From contig OU015661.1 in NCBI GenBank assembly GCA_907165275.2, forward strand, positions 5,897,501 to 5,961,500: a DNA stretch of 64,000 nt. Direction: 5' to 3'. The stretch comes from Zygaena filipendulae. Taxonomy: Eukaryota; Arthropoda; Insecta; Lepidoptera; Zygaenidae. How positions within the stretch are numbered: the stretch's first letter is position 1; each line of letters starts with the position of its first letter. Positions 35,692 through 48,189 of the stretch are shown piece after piece. The translations under genes and the position numbers were made by a program. The notes under the pieces are model-generated. The model did no database searches. It was not told where the DNA came from and saw nothing but the letters and a program-made list of their open reading frames with translations.

Positions 35692-36445
35692 CACCGAGCT
35701 GAGGGGCCAAGCCCCCTCGTCATTCCCGCCTCCAACTCTTGCGAAGGGCTCCTAGGCACGAAGGGGCCACGATAAAAGCTACAAGAGTGATCTCGTAACG
35801 GGCGCCCAACGATAAAGATTTGTTATTTTTATGTGAAAACATTCCAATTTATTACTTTATAAGTATACGTGCTTTTATCGAGGATCTGTCAAGAGTCTTA
35901 TAGAAAAAAAAACTTTTATATTATAAAAGTTGTGTGCGGTTTTATAGTGTAATAATTGTCGTCGTTTGTATATAAGTAAAGTGACTATATTATATTGAAT
36001 TTGAATGTTACGGAAAGGTCGTATACGTTGAAAGTGATAGAAAACGCCTAAATTAATCGTTTCTACAATATAATACAACCGTTTCATAGAAACGTTAAGA
36101 GAACTTCGTTGATGATTATTTATCAATATTTAATAGTACCTACCTAGTTAAATGTACAAGAGAAGGCTGACAAAGTTTAATCCTTTTTGAGTATGTCCGA
36201 ACATTAAAAGCTGCCATTTTTATTACATTTTAATCAATTTTTTTTTTTATTAAATAATACATTTCAATAACACAGGGAAAAATAACAGTAGGTAAACTAC
36301 TCATATTTCATGTATTACAAGTTTAACAGTTTTAGTAATTGGTATTGGTGCTTTGTATAGAAAAATGTAATAACCACCCATACCTAGTATTTTTTTTTAT
36401 AAATTAAAAATAGTTTGTGTTTCACATAATATCTTTGAAAATAAA
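35692..36445 (+). other. Probable 3' UTR with polyadenylation signal
   Basis: Follows the stop codon and grades into AT-rich DNA. Canonical AATAAA hexamers lie at 36440-36445 and again at 36816-36821. Which one is used cannot be told from sequence. Confidence 0.4.
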
Positions 36446-37686
36446 GTTTAATAACGGAAAAACCCCTTTTAATCAACTAAATCTAAATGGTAAATATATG
36501 GAAGTAGTTTATTAGCAAAGTTGAAAAAAGTTTTTTTATACTCAACGGTAAATTGAAAAGTTATTAGGTCTGATGAAATGAAATACTTGTTAACTTGTTA
36601 GTATTTAAAGTTGTATATTATGTAAATATAATTATGATTACCTATTAATATGTATCTAAAAAGAACCATGGTGCACTCACTTTACCTTGTATAAAAACAT
36701 GTATGTTATTTGTATATTATTATATCGTCGGACACATTTTGCATTTGTATATCTATGATTTTTCAGCAACTTATAAGATTATTGGTAAATAATATTTAAG
36801 AAATACTAATAGATAAATAAAAGTATAAAAATCACAATATTTAAAATTGATTAAAAACTAATGTAAACTGCAACAGTAAATATTGTTTTATAATGAATTA
36901 AGAAAAAAATCTCTCATTTATTTTCATTGTGTTTTCGTTTTATTAACAGTAGCCTAATTACGTACTTCACAGCCTGTACCTACAAAAAAATAATAATTAA
37001 ATGCCTACTCCATTGGTATTTATACCATACGTACGCTATTTCGTTTACATTAATTAGTTTGGACTTGTAATGATGTTCCATTCTGACAAAAACTTACTAC
37101 TAGACTAAAGCGCTTCGCTCATTGCTAAGAGCCAAGCTATACTCACCGAGTTAACAGACATAATATTGCATACTATCGCAACTGGCCACACTGGCGTTGC
37201 ATGGTGACTGGCTAGGGACCTTATCTAGGGGCGTCACTTACAGGTGGCCAACTGCTATTGGCAAGGTGCAAAGCGGGTGGAGGGAGTAGCCTAAACGATC
37301 ACAGCGCTCGCTACGGCTAAAATTTACATTTTCGTCGCTGACTTGAGCTGTCAAATCCATATTGCAGTGAACATTTTCTAATCGTTTTTGAGATAAATTT
37401 AATATGGTCCTAGTAAGTTGTGTTAGGTATTGTAAATTGTAATAACACCAAGAAGAATAGCGACTAAATTTTACCAATTTCCAAGACCCTGGTGGAAACG
37501 AGACCAAAGAAATAAGTGGACAATTGCCGTAAGAAAAAAAAAGTAAGCCACAGTAGGCTCATTTCTCACTGAAAACAACAATTTGAATGTTATTGGCAAT
37601 AATGTTACTGACCACCACCGTCCGAAATTCTCTAATATAGTAAAATAACAGAAGATTTCACTATTATTTTTCACAATATTTACTTA

Positions 37687-37912
37687 CTAGCTGTGCCCCG
37701 AGGTTTCACCCGCGGTAATTTCGGAGCTCCGCGGGAATTCCGGGATAAAAAGTACCCTGTACTTGTAATGTAATGTACTTCTCTGTATCCCTGACAACGT
37801 GCACGCATTCAAATCACAATTCAAATCCAAATCCGTTCAGCCGTTTTTGCGTGATTGAGTTACAAACATCCAAACATCCACACTTTCACATTTATTATAA
37901 TACATAATAGGA
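37687..37912 (-). mobile_element. Helitron-like repeat, nearly complete
   Basis: CTAGCTGTGCCCCGAGG at 37687 after A. The 5' end ATAATAGGA ends at 37912 before T. Confidence 0.7.
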
Positions 37913-40139
37913 TTCTCGCTTGACTTGAATATTTCCATAATGGCCATCTGTTACGTGTCGCATACGGTCCCAATAGTATGCAATATGTCTGTTCAGTAGG
38001 ATTAGTCACTCAGCAAGTAGTTTGGCTTTTAGCAATAAGCGAAGCTCTTTGTAGTGTGGTCTTTGCCTTATAGTTTTACACACTGATTCCTTAAACGTTT
38101 CAAGGAACCATTGGTTTTTCTTTCAAACTCAAATCTGCTTCTATTAATAAACTCTACGTAATATACTTTACGATTTATACTGATTTATTTTTACTTGCTA
38201 CTTGTCGTTTATACTGAGTAGGTACAAGCAAGTAGGTACATATATAACGTTCAAACAATACCCGCAGAGACATTGATATCAGCAATATCAAATGACAATC
38301 GAGAACGTTCCAAACAGAGCTGCTTGTTGATTATTCTACAGATATTATCATTCCTGTATTCGTTATAGATATTTCAATGTTTGTTGAATAAATTGAAGAG
38401 GCCTAACAGTTGTTCTGCCAAACAATTGCCAGTCGAATTACAATACGGATAGATACAGCGTGCTCGCGTTTATTGCAATGTAAATATCGGGAAATGTGTA
38501 TAAATTTAAACCAGTCAATCATATTATTTTGTATTTATTCGCTGTAAGCTATTGGACTGATAGATACCGACGGGGCTAATGAACTCGATGTCATAATTAT
38601 TATAATAAAATTAAAAATAAAATATAATGAAAATATTCAAAATTTCTGTAATTTAGCGACTGTGTTCAAGTCAAAAGAGATTTTTATTAAATAAAATCTT
38701 TAAAAAAATACATGTTCAATTTATTTTTTTCCTTTAAATGCTGCAAAAGGGTGTTTGCTTTCTAATATCCATACCAAGTAAGTAAGTAATATGATTTTAT
38801 GTATCCGACTTAAATGCCACATTTTGCATGTTTTTAAAACTTTAATTACGTAGGTACACGCGTTACTCGAAGCCTAATTTACTGCCCTTAGTAAGCTAGT
38901 ACTCAACCAAGAGATCCCTTTATATCGAACTCAATTCAGAACGCATAAAGAACTTTATGTCTGTGAACGAATGCCCTAAAACATCACAATAGGTCATGCT
39001 TATGAACGATGTTGGTAAGTATAGAATTTCTCCCGGTCCGGTCTTTACAAAACGAGTTCTTTGTATACTCACCAACGGGGTAATTGTTTAATTGCCAATA
39101 AAAATAAAAACAGAGCATTCCATTGTTCAATATTTATTTTTTTCATGCTCGCGTACATGGATTGGAGACAGATGTGGAAGAAAAAATGCTTATTTTATTT
39201 TACTTATTCTGATTGCGTACGAACAAAGCTTGTTTTGTACAATAAGTAAGCCTGTTGGATTTTTATGACATTCTTTTATTATTTGTTATCACGAGTTAAA
39301 ATTTCTTGGGTAAAAATAAAAACTGGTGCGTAAGCTTCATATCCTAAAGCTCTTTTCAGGCAATTTATAGAGCTGACTTCACACATTCACACTCACATTC
39401 TCCAGTACAAAATAGCGACCTAGCGATCAAATATTATATGACAGTTTGGTGAAATACAATACACGTTCGTACCTATATGAAGGTTATAAACATTTATAAC
39501 CTTATAAGACACGGACTAGAATGTCAGAGAGCAGAAACACAAAGGCAACATAACAGCTGGAATCTGATTTATTAATTGGTCTTTCGTTCCCGCCCGAAAA
39601 ATTCGTAACATTCAATTAATATGTTCCAATCAATAAACTCTACCTGGTAATAAAGGCATTCCAATTGATAAAGGTACATTTAATAAAAATCAATTTATAC
39701 AGATAGCTTATACAGTTAAACATACTCTGTAGTATATATCTACAGGATGTACGGTGAAACGAGTGAGGTATTGAAGCCTTCATAGTTCATGTTTTCATGT
39801 AACATAAAAATATAAATTAATTTAGAAAAGTATAGATCTCAGGGAAAGCCTTAAATAAAAAAGTGGGTTTAGTTAGGCGGGTGAATTACCTTTATATTAA
39901 TTGATTTGTTGCCGCATCAGCGGCAATAAAAAGTCGTCAGCACGTCGGCAACTTTGCGCTCGATTTTCGTGATTGTAGACCAACTTGTTTTTCCAAAAAA
40001 AATAATGTTTTTTTTTTTTCGATAATATTTAAAATGAGAATTGAATACTGAATACCCTATTTGATAGGTCCCTCGTTAGATGCTACCTCTACTAACCTAG
40101 GTTACCTATACAACTTAAAATAAAAGCTACACGTATAAG

Positions 40140-40403
40140 GAAAGGAAAGTTTGTTTTGTTTGCAGTGGTAATTTCTGGAGCTACTAAAGCGATTCCAAAG
40201 AGGATACTTTTTATAATCAGGCAGTAAAATCTGCCGAGAGAGTCCCAAAATTCATACGGGTGAAACTGCGAGAAATAGCGATTTGGTGTTACGTATAATT
40301 TAGGTCTTGGAAAAGGTTATAGGGTAGGTACTTTTCAACGCGATACAAGTGTTCCTGGGGGATTCCGAAAAGATGTCAGTGAAACCTTGTATGGAACAGC
40401 TAG
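40140..40403 (+). mobile_element. Helitron-like repeat, diverged, duplicated 3' module
   Basis: First decayed end at about 40280 (CTGCGAGAAATAGCG), second end with CTAG at 40400-40403. Confidence 0.5.
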
Positions 40404-40883
40404 TAAGTATAATAAAAAGAGAAATGTTAATTGATAGCGTTTCCATTCATAAACCTTCATCTTAAATTACAGTTTGTTTAGCTAGGATTGGGTCATTAAT
40501 ATGCGAACACGACTGGCCTTTTTAGAAATTTTGATAAAGGATATAATGATATACGAATTGAAGCTTTTAGGAAACAACTAAAACAAAAACTAGATTATAA
40601 CTGGATTGATATTTACAGTTAAAGTTGTAATTGGTATATATTTTACTACGGGGGTTTGGAAGCTCTGAAAAATGTGAATTTTAATTAAGAGGAAATAACA
40701 CAGTGAATTTGTAAATGAATAGTTATTTTCAAATAAGACGAATATTGCCAAAAACAAAATGGCAACCGGATATTAGTCTTGGCGAATGTGGAGGATTGCC
40801 ATGACAACAATGGCAAAAACTATAGAATGAAAGCTGTTTTAAAGATGTTTAGAGCAGTTTCAGAGTTTACGCCTTACAAACAA

Positions 40884-40972
40884 GATTGACTGGCAGAGAA
40901 TACCACTGTGGCATTAAGTCCGCCTTTGTACCGTGATGTGCATTAAGTTTAAATAAATAAATAAACATACAA
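40884..40972 (+). mobile_element. LINE-type 3' end fragment
   Basis: Second copy of the family at 23919-23996, ending in TAAATAAATAAA. Confidence 0.6.
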
Positions 40973-41063
40973 ACAAGCCTTTTTATAATTGGTATTAATA
41001 AAGATTTATTTTTTATTATTAAGTAGGTACCTAGGTAGATTATTTATATTTGCTACAATAAGC

Positions 41064-41377
41064 TATTTGACAAATTTTTTTTTTGTCCGTCTTGTAGATT
41101 AATAAAAAATACTGGACACGTATTTTTTCTTTTTTTACGTAATCAAAAAATAACAGCGATACATTGAGTTGAAATTTCACGTGACGTCGCTAACTAGTGC
41201 AGTTTGTATGGCGGCTTGTAGTGGTAAGTGATGTCACGAGCCCCCACCCTAAACTTTAATGCGTTTTATCTTTGTGTATTTTCATTTATTTGATATCATA
41301 CGTGTCTAATTATTTTTAATTTTCTAACAGACGGACTAATTAAAATTTTGATTTTCATAAGTTGTCAACATCCGTAT
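41064..41377 (+). mobile_element. MITE family 1, eroded copy
   Basis: Aligns by eye along its length with 57123-57466. The left tip is eroded; the right end keeps CAACATCCGTAT before TA. Confidence 0.7.
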
Positions 41378-42818
41378 TATGTCTATACTAAGTTATATTG
41401 CTCGCAGCAGTTTAAGGGAAGTGTCCAGCTTGAAATATTATTGCAGGGTTCCAAAATAGTTTATTCCATATTACTTAGTTATTAAATAAATATCAATTAC
41501 AAAAACATTTGCGTATATTTAAGCAATCGAATCATTGAGCTTAAAAAAGTTTATCGAAACATCGGATGTAGGTATAGAGACAACTAAAAATGAAAATTAA
41601 ATTTTATTATGAACATTTGTTTTTTCTAAAGTAACATTTTTAAGGTACATTTCCGATCATAATATTTTCCATACGGAAAACTTAGGTCGCTTTGTGCTTC
41701 TTGAAAATGTAGCCGCGCCATGAATACGCAATCTCCTTGAACTTAATGGAAAAGTTTTTAGTTCCAAAGGGAGAACAACGGCCCATGTTTTTGAGGCTCT
41801 TAACACTGCAGTCACGTAATGTGCGCTAATGAAAATTGCTTCGTGACGACTGAATTTGGGAACATTTTCACTCCGTATTGCGTCAAACTGGTCTTAATTG
41901 TTATTTTACAGGTGTTCGCATGGCCTGCTCCAGTGTGCTATGATTAGTGATGTTATTATGGCTTATTTGTTTGCTGGCTGTTCAGTATTCTAATTTGGTA
42001 CACAAACAAAACACAATAGGTGAACGTTAATATTCAGTGGGTACCTTACCTATGTCTTCACAATTAGCAGCAGTTAATTTCTTAAAATACTGATCTGTGC
42101 GAATATTTCACACTATAGAATGTAAAAAATCATACTGACAGCTCATAAATTTAAGAGATTATTACCTAGATGGCACGTCTTCTGTGTTAGTTGAATTTTC
42201 ATTTAGAATGCCATCCACAATATAGGTTATTTCTGAAGAAAATACGCATTGGGTAAATATGACGTGTGTACATACTAAATACATAAATACATAGATACAT
42301 ACATATACAAAAAAATCATGATTTTTTTTTACTAAAATTTTTTTATGTAAAATAATATACGAGTATTTTAGACATGAATCAAATACTGAACACCCTCTTT
42401 GCTCCCCGCTTACTAAATTTAATCCATTCTTAATTTTAATTCCTATTATTAGGTATTTCATATAGTTATTCTGCAAAAAGTAGGTTCCTATAGGTTATTA
42501 CGAAAATTACCAAAGGTGCTTATTTTTATACAAAACATATTTTTAAGCCTTTTTATGTACCTACCTATATACTACCTACAAATTGGTAATGACTGTTGAA
42601 ATTCAACATTTAAAACTATTCGAATTCCAAGTCATTGTTCGCATGTGGCGGGATAAACATGGATTTTTAATTGGTCTACTAAGAATAGAGACGCTTGCTT
42701 TTGCGGTTTGCCAAACCACAACGTCCACAAACCTACAACACCGCCCACGGAAGCCGATAAGAAAACCATTCTTTGTCATAATTTTACTACCTTTTACATT
42801 TCTTTTATATACCTAAGA

Positions 42819-43171
42819 CTAGCTGTCCCCCTGCGGTTTTACCCGCGGTAATTTTGGAGTTCTCGCGGGAATTCCAGGATAAACTTTACGTATAAACCTT
42901 CCTCTTGAATCACTATATCTATTAAACAAAACCCCATCAAAATCCGTTGCGGCATTTTGAGAATGAAGGGTCTCACCTAATGAATTTATTTCTGGATGTT
43001 AATAATTTTGTTAATTCCTCAAGAGCAGTAGGTACTTTTTTCTGGATGAAAGGCGTGCAAAATGCAAAATGCAATGCTACGCAAAATGGTATTATGATCG
43101 GTTTAGTAGTTACGGCGTGAAAGCGAATGAACAAAACGAACTCACATTCGCATTTATAATGTGAGATAGGA
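42819..43171 (-). mobile_element. Helitron-like repeat, long copy
   Basis: CTAGCTGTCCCCCTGCGG at 42819; 5' end CATTCGCATTTATAATG to 43171. The middle (about 42950-43040) holds unrelated sequence. Confidence 0.6.
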
Positions 43172-44759
43172 TTATTTAAAATGATATAATGATAAACTCA
43201 TTACTGACTTTAAATTAATAGTAATAAAACAAAGACAATCCTTTGCATAGATTATGCAAGTGAGTTTGCATCGGCAAATTGCATACCGCGCAAAATTATT
43301 ACGGCTCCAGACTAGAGAGACAGCTTTGCTCCCCGCGCAAGTTACGGTCTGCGGCGATTATATCCCGTATGCAGATTACTACCACAGGATATAACCTGAC
43401 TCTGTACTCCAACAATTCACGGTAACATAATATTCTACTGCATAATTAAGCAGTGTTCATTTTGTTAAATTAACATTAGCGTCGGTATTTCACCGCTCGC
43501 TCGCTAGATCCAACGAGCAACTCGAAAATATTTGTTTTATTTTTTTCCTCTTTACAAAACTGAAATTACCACTTCGAGGCACCCGTTTTCAGTCGATAGA
43601 AGTCATAAAAGAGAGTTCAAGAACGTTTTCGTTCTTTTGCATAGGTGTATTATTTCTTGAAAGGGCCTACTTTGAAGGCAATAGATATATAAATTTGGAT
43701 AAATATTAATATATATTTTGTATTTAATTGACCAATTCCCGGTACTTTTTTGATATCTAGCAGTAGGTACATGAAACTTCGTGTTATGTTCCGATGTCTA
43801 TATATCCACCGGTTGAAACGTATCTTCCAAATAATAACGTTTTCTTTAAAACAATAGGCGCGGTACGAAATGTGCTTTGTGGTTTTGTTTTGGTAGATTT
43901 GTTCTGAAATAGCGCAATCTGCTCTAGGTAGATTAAGATAATTGAGTTCAAAAAGGCAAGTAAAGAGATTTTAGGCAGGGGACTTTATGAATACCCAAAT
44001 ATACATATATAGGAAAATATTTATGTGAAAACTTATCCGGGTTCTACAAATTCGATGCCTAGCTTGTCCGCGTCCGTGAAGGAATATTGCTGGCGCATTG
44101 CCAGATCAAATGCCAGCTCTGAGGCATGGCTGCGCCGCTCACACTGACACTCAACATTTAGAGCCACTACCAAATATGTGACGAGCTGTGCCTCTAGTTT
44201 GTAAAAGGAATGCCTTTTTATTTTATGTTTCAGGAGAAAATGTGTTTTGATAGCTTTCAATGCCTATACCACAGATGCAGATAAATAATATGAGAGTAGG
44301 TAATGTTTGTAATGGTTGGAATCGATTGATTGATAAAAATAGGTCGTGTAATAATCATAATTTTTTTATAATTCTTGGAGACTTAAAATTAATGTTTGAC
44401 AACGTAACACAAAATTATTTTTTCTTTTGTTTTATCCTCAGCAGCAATCTCACGCATCACCCACATTATACAATATATTACTACTACTACATACTGTGTC
44501 AAATTACGTCCTAAAACGAAGGGCTCGAATCTGAAAAAAGAAATTGGGTACCGTACCGTATTATTTTGTCACTTAGCTTCGAATTACTTCATTCGCACAA
44601 CACAATATATGTAGGTACATAATATGTACATTTCGACGAACACTCCAAGCTTTTGAAATTAACGTTAAAGAACAATTCTTCATTGTTATAATAAACATTA
44701 CGGTTGAGTGTGAATTTTAAAATAGATGAGAATTTAAAAGCCCTGTACCTATACCTTTA

Positions 44760-44932
44760 TCTATACTAATATTATTATAAAGAGGTAATGTGGGTATGGC
44801 TTGTGAGCTTGTGACGTTGTACGGCGTAATACTTATAGGAAACTAAAGTAGTCCTGAGTGACATAGTGTGCTATTTCGAAATTCCCACGGACTTTCCGAA
44901 ATTACCGCGGGTGAAACCACGGGGACAGTTAG
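44760..44932 (+). mobile_element. Helitron-like repeat
   Basis: TCTATACTAATATTATTATA start; GCGGGTGAAACCACGG hairpin; CAGTTAG end. Confidence 0.6.
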
Positions 44933-45090
44933 TAGGTACATAATAAAGAATCAAACATCCATACAAACTTTCAGATTTATAACATCAGTATAGAGTATAG
45001 ACACTACCTACAAGTCTTCCGTTTGAGTCACTGTATATATAGATATAGATTATTTTGAAATTAATCCGAACTTGAAGGATCAATTTCCCG

Positions 45091-45170
45091 TGCTAATAAG
45101 GCGTGCAGGGCGTCGCGCGCGCACCCGCCGCGCCGCGCCGCGCCGCCGCCACACACGTGCCCGGATGCAC
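45091..45170. other. GC-rich island
   Basis: Almost pure G+C with runs of CGCCG and GCGCGC, in otherwise AT-rich DNA. No coding support on either strand. Confidence 0.5.
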
Positions 45171-45369
45171 CCGCTACGCAATACATTATAACTGTCTTGC
45201 CGATGCACTTCCTCTTTTTATTCGAAATACAAATTGCATTCATAAGTCATAAACACATGCGATTCGTAGAAACTGAGTTGTATAAAAACTTTTTTAACTG
45301 TTTTCTTGGTAAAATATCTTTACCTATATTATTTTATATCGTATTTAAGTGTAACACAAAGGGGTCGAA

Positions 45370-45556
45370 GTATAATTTGTATAAATGCAAATGTGAGTTT
45401 ATTTGTTTGTTTGTTACGCTTTCGCGGCTTAACTACTCAACCGGTCATCTTGAAACTTTGCATTCATGTTTTCAAGACATATTAGGGTCCTTTTTATCCC
45501 GGAATTCCCGCGAGAACTCTAAAATTAACGTGGGTGAAACCGAAGGGAACAGCTAG
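45370..45556 (+). mobile_element. Helitron-like repeat
   Basis: GTTTGTTTGTTACGCTTTCG, GGAATTCCCGCGAGAACTC and CTAG at 45553-45556 before T. Confidence 0.65.
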
Positions 45557-45984
45557 TCTAATAAATCTTCTTTCATAAAATGAAACTCATCCAAAGTTTT
45601 GTTTCGGCACGACTGCTCAAAAAATAATTTACTTTTAAAAATAAGTGACTGATTAGAATTATGAGCATTTTTATAAATATTTCGCGTTAGTCTAATTAGT
45701 TAATTTATTCATTTGCGTACCATGCAAACTACTGTACGAAATTGAACTGAATTCACAAGATTACTCTAATCTATAGTAATAATAATAACTAAACTAATTA
45801 ATGACTTTCATACTTCATTACAATCGGTGCGAAAGCAAGCGAAATAACCTCAAAAAGATCGAGAGCAACGAAAAAGAAACGGTTACTAAGAACCGTAAAC
45901 AGTTACTAAAGAAAAAGTGGGCGGTAAAAAGATGACACAAAGGAAAGAGGTCAGTGTGCACTTGACTTAAGAGAGACGTCAACG

Positions 45985-46085
45985 ATGCGTGCGGCTGGGC
46001 GGCTGGGCGGCCGGGCGGCTGGGCGGCTGGGCGGGCGGCGCGCACGGGTGGCGGCTATACGTGCCCGGCGCGCGTGGCTACACGC
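45985..46085. repeat. GGGCGGCT minisatellite in a GC-rich island
   Basis: About six tandem GGGCGGCT-like units at 45990-46038, followed by GCGCGCACGGGTGGCGGC and GTGCCCGGCGCGCG. Possible promoter island; no transcript evidence. Confidence 0.55.
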
Positions 46086-46843
46086 CGTCTGTTACAAAAC
46101 TCAATTAAATCAAATATATGTCATCAAAAGATACACTTTGCTTCGTTGAAAGTCTAACCGCTACGCGCCGCTTTTGGAGAATGTCCTGAGAGACTTTGAT
46201 TTTGTTGGTTACTGTATAGAATTATTAATTATCAATTTTTTTTATTTTTCTGATAGATTTTCTCTTTTTTAATTTTAACACATTCGTAAAACTTAATTAA
46301 ATAGCTTTATGTTTAACTAATAGGCGAAATTTTGACACTTGTTATGTTATTTTTATTATGTTATATTTTCTAAAGCGAATAATTGTTAACTTTTCCCGAA
46401 TAAATAAAATATATAAGTAATATTATTTAACTTCAGCGATTCTATTTACGATATATTATTCATAAAAAGATTTAATATCGAACTGTTTCCGTAACATTTT
46501 CACTAATTAAATTAACTCAAACAGATTTGTCAAATTGATATAGGTAAGTGCAGCTCTACTTTATTGAAAGTGAAATAAAACGGTTATTGAAATTGTAATA
46601 ATTATAATCTACCTTTATAAAAACCATCCAATAGTTTTCGCGTACTTTTATGTAGAGAGACCAGAGACACGGCCTTACAGTTTAATTAGGTACAATATTT
46701 ATTATACATGTTTAACAGGTAATTCTCACCAAGCGATATTATACAGTATTTATATACAGGCGAGTATAAAATCATGAAGTATAAACTCTTAAGTAAAACA
46801 TTCTTAAGATACCTATTCTGAGTCATCCTATAAATATTACTAA

Positions 46844-46951
46844 CTTGCTGCTTCCCGCATTACACTCGCGTTAATTTAGGTGATCCTGCGGGAATTCTGG
46901 AGTAAAGAGTACTCTATGTTCTTTTCTGTATGCCGCACACGTTGTCGGGGA
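46844..46951 (-). mobile_element. Helitron-like repeat, 3' fragment
   Basis: CTTGCTGCTTCCCGCATTAC start and CCTGCGGGAATTCTGG core, ending near the CACGTTGTC motif. Confidence 0.5.
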
Positions 46952-47651
46952 TTATCATCATTAAATAAAGTTTAAGTTAAGGTTAAGGTTGAAATACATT
47001 TTTCGACACTTCCAACAATGATTATCATTACATATTATGTCAACTTTTTTTTTAATACTAAATATCTGGACATCTGTCAATTAGAATAACTTTTTAAGCA
47101 TCAGATCTGTACCTATAGATCTATAGATATAAATTTAGATGAAGAGGCACTTTTGTATAGCTAATATTACTTGCGTAGGTTGTGCAAAAGTATAGTGTAT
47201 TAGAGCCAAGGTATTATATCGTTTCGTCTATTTCCCAAGGCAACAAACAATATAACACTCACAAGCGTCATATTAATTACTTACAATGTGACAAGCACGG
47301 CGCACGCACCGACCACCCGCGAATATGAGAAGTGATTAACATTAGCCCATAAATTCCATCGCCTGCCTACGTAAGGCTTGCGAACAGTAATTACGATTAA
47401 CTACATATACACATCAGGTTTACATGAAACTATAGGTCTGCTGGCCGCCTTTCACCTTTCTCACATTGGGAATAAATTTTTCGAAAAAGTGATTTTTTAT
47501 TAGAAAAAACGGTAACAATTTCCATGACTTTAACTTAGATAATATTTTTACAGAAGTACTGCTTCTGTACTAACTCTTACCCCCCTTTTTACTCGTTATT
47601 TCAGAAACCGTTTCTAAGTGCTCGCTGACAGTATGAACGGGCATATAATAA

Positions 47652-47860
47652 TCTTCTACTAATATTATAAAGAGGAAAGATTTGTTTTTTCTTATTTTTT
47701 TGTTTATTACGATTTAACTCAAAAACTACTGGACCGATTTCAAAAATTCTTTCACCATTAGAAAGCTACATTATCCCTGGGTAACATAAGCTATATTGTA
47801 ATCCGGAATTCCCGCGGGAACTTTGAAATTATCGCGGATGAAACCGCGCGGGACAACTAG
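47652..47860 (+). mobile_element. Helitron-like repeat, complete
   Basis: A|TC at 47651/47652 and CTAG|T at 47860/47861, with the hairpin (GCGGATGAAACCGC) 10 nt before the end. Confidence 0.75.
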
Positions 47861-48189
47861 TAATCCATATTTTTAAACCTAGTGGATTATTGTATGCGTT
47901 AAAGGCTCAGTAAGTCAGTTAGGCAGAAAACATAAACGTACCTATATATTTTTACGTATGTGGAATATACGCCCGCCAGTTCTGATGAGCTTATACCTAC
48001 TTAAAGTACCCATCTTTCCTTTCCTTTTCCATTCCCATCCTTTATACGATTTTTTTAATAATTGGCAATGGATTTAAGGCAATATGATTATGTTTTTTCA
48101 AAAGCTGTTCATTATCACCCACTAATTGAATAAAAAAAAATTAACCAAAAACAAATACCATATTATGTAGTAAGTACTTGTAGGTATAT

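Larger units (their letters stand above)
36446..42818. other. No gene seen beyond listed repeats
   Basis: AT-rich DNA with repeats at 37687, 40140, 40884 and 41064. The open frames here lack motifs or splice support. Confidence 0.5.
43172..48189. other. No gene seen beyond listed repeats and GC islands
   Basis: Unique AT-rich DNA between Helitron-like copies. The minus-strand open frame 44033-44260 has no recognisable domain. Confidence 0.5.

Noticed and set aside
39909..39931. GC hairpin followed by A-rich tract, terminator-like
   Set aside because: Bacterial-type terminators are not meaningful in this eukaryotic context and no transcript ends here.
45061..45243. Minus-strand open frame through the first GC island
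   Set aside because: Low-complexity Gly/Ala/Arg product caused by CG-rich sequence; no other support.
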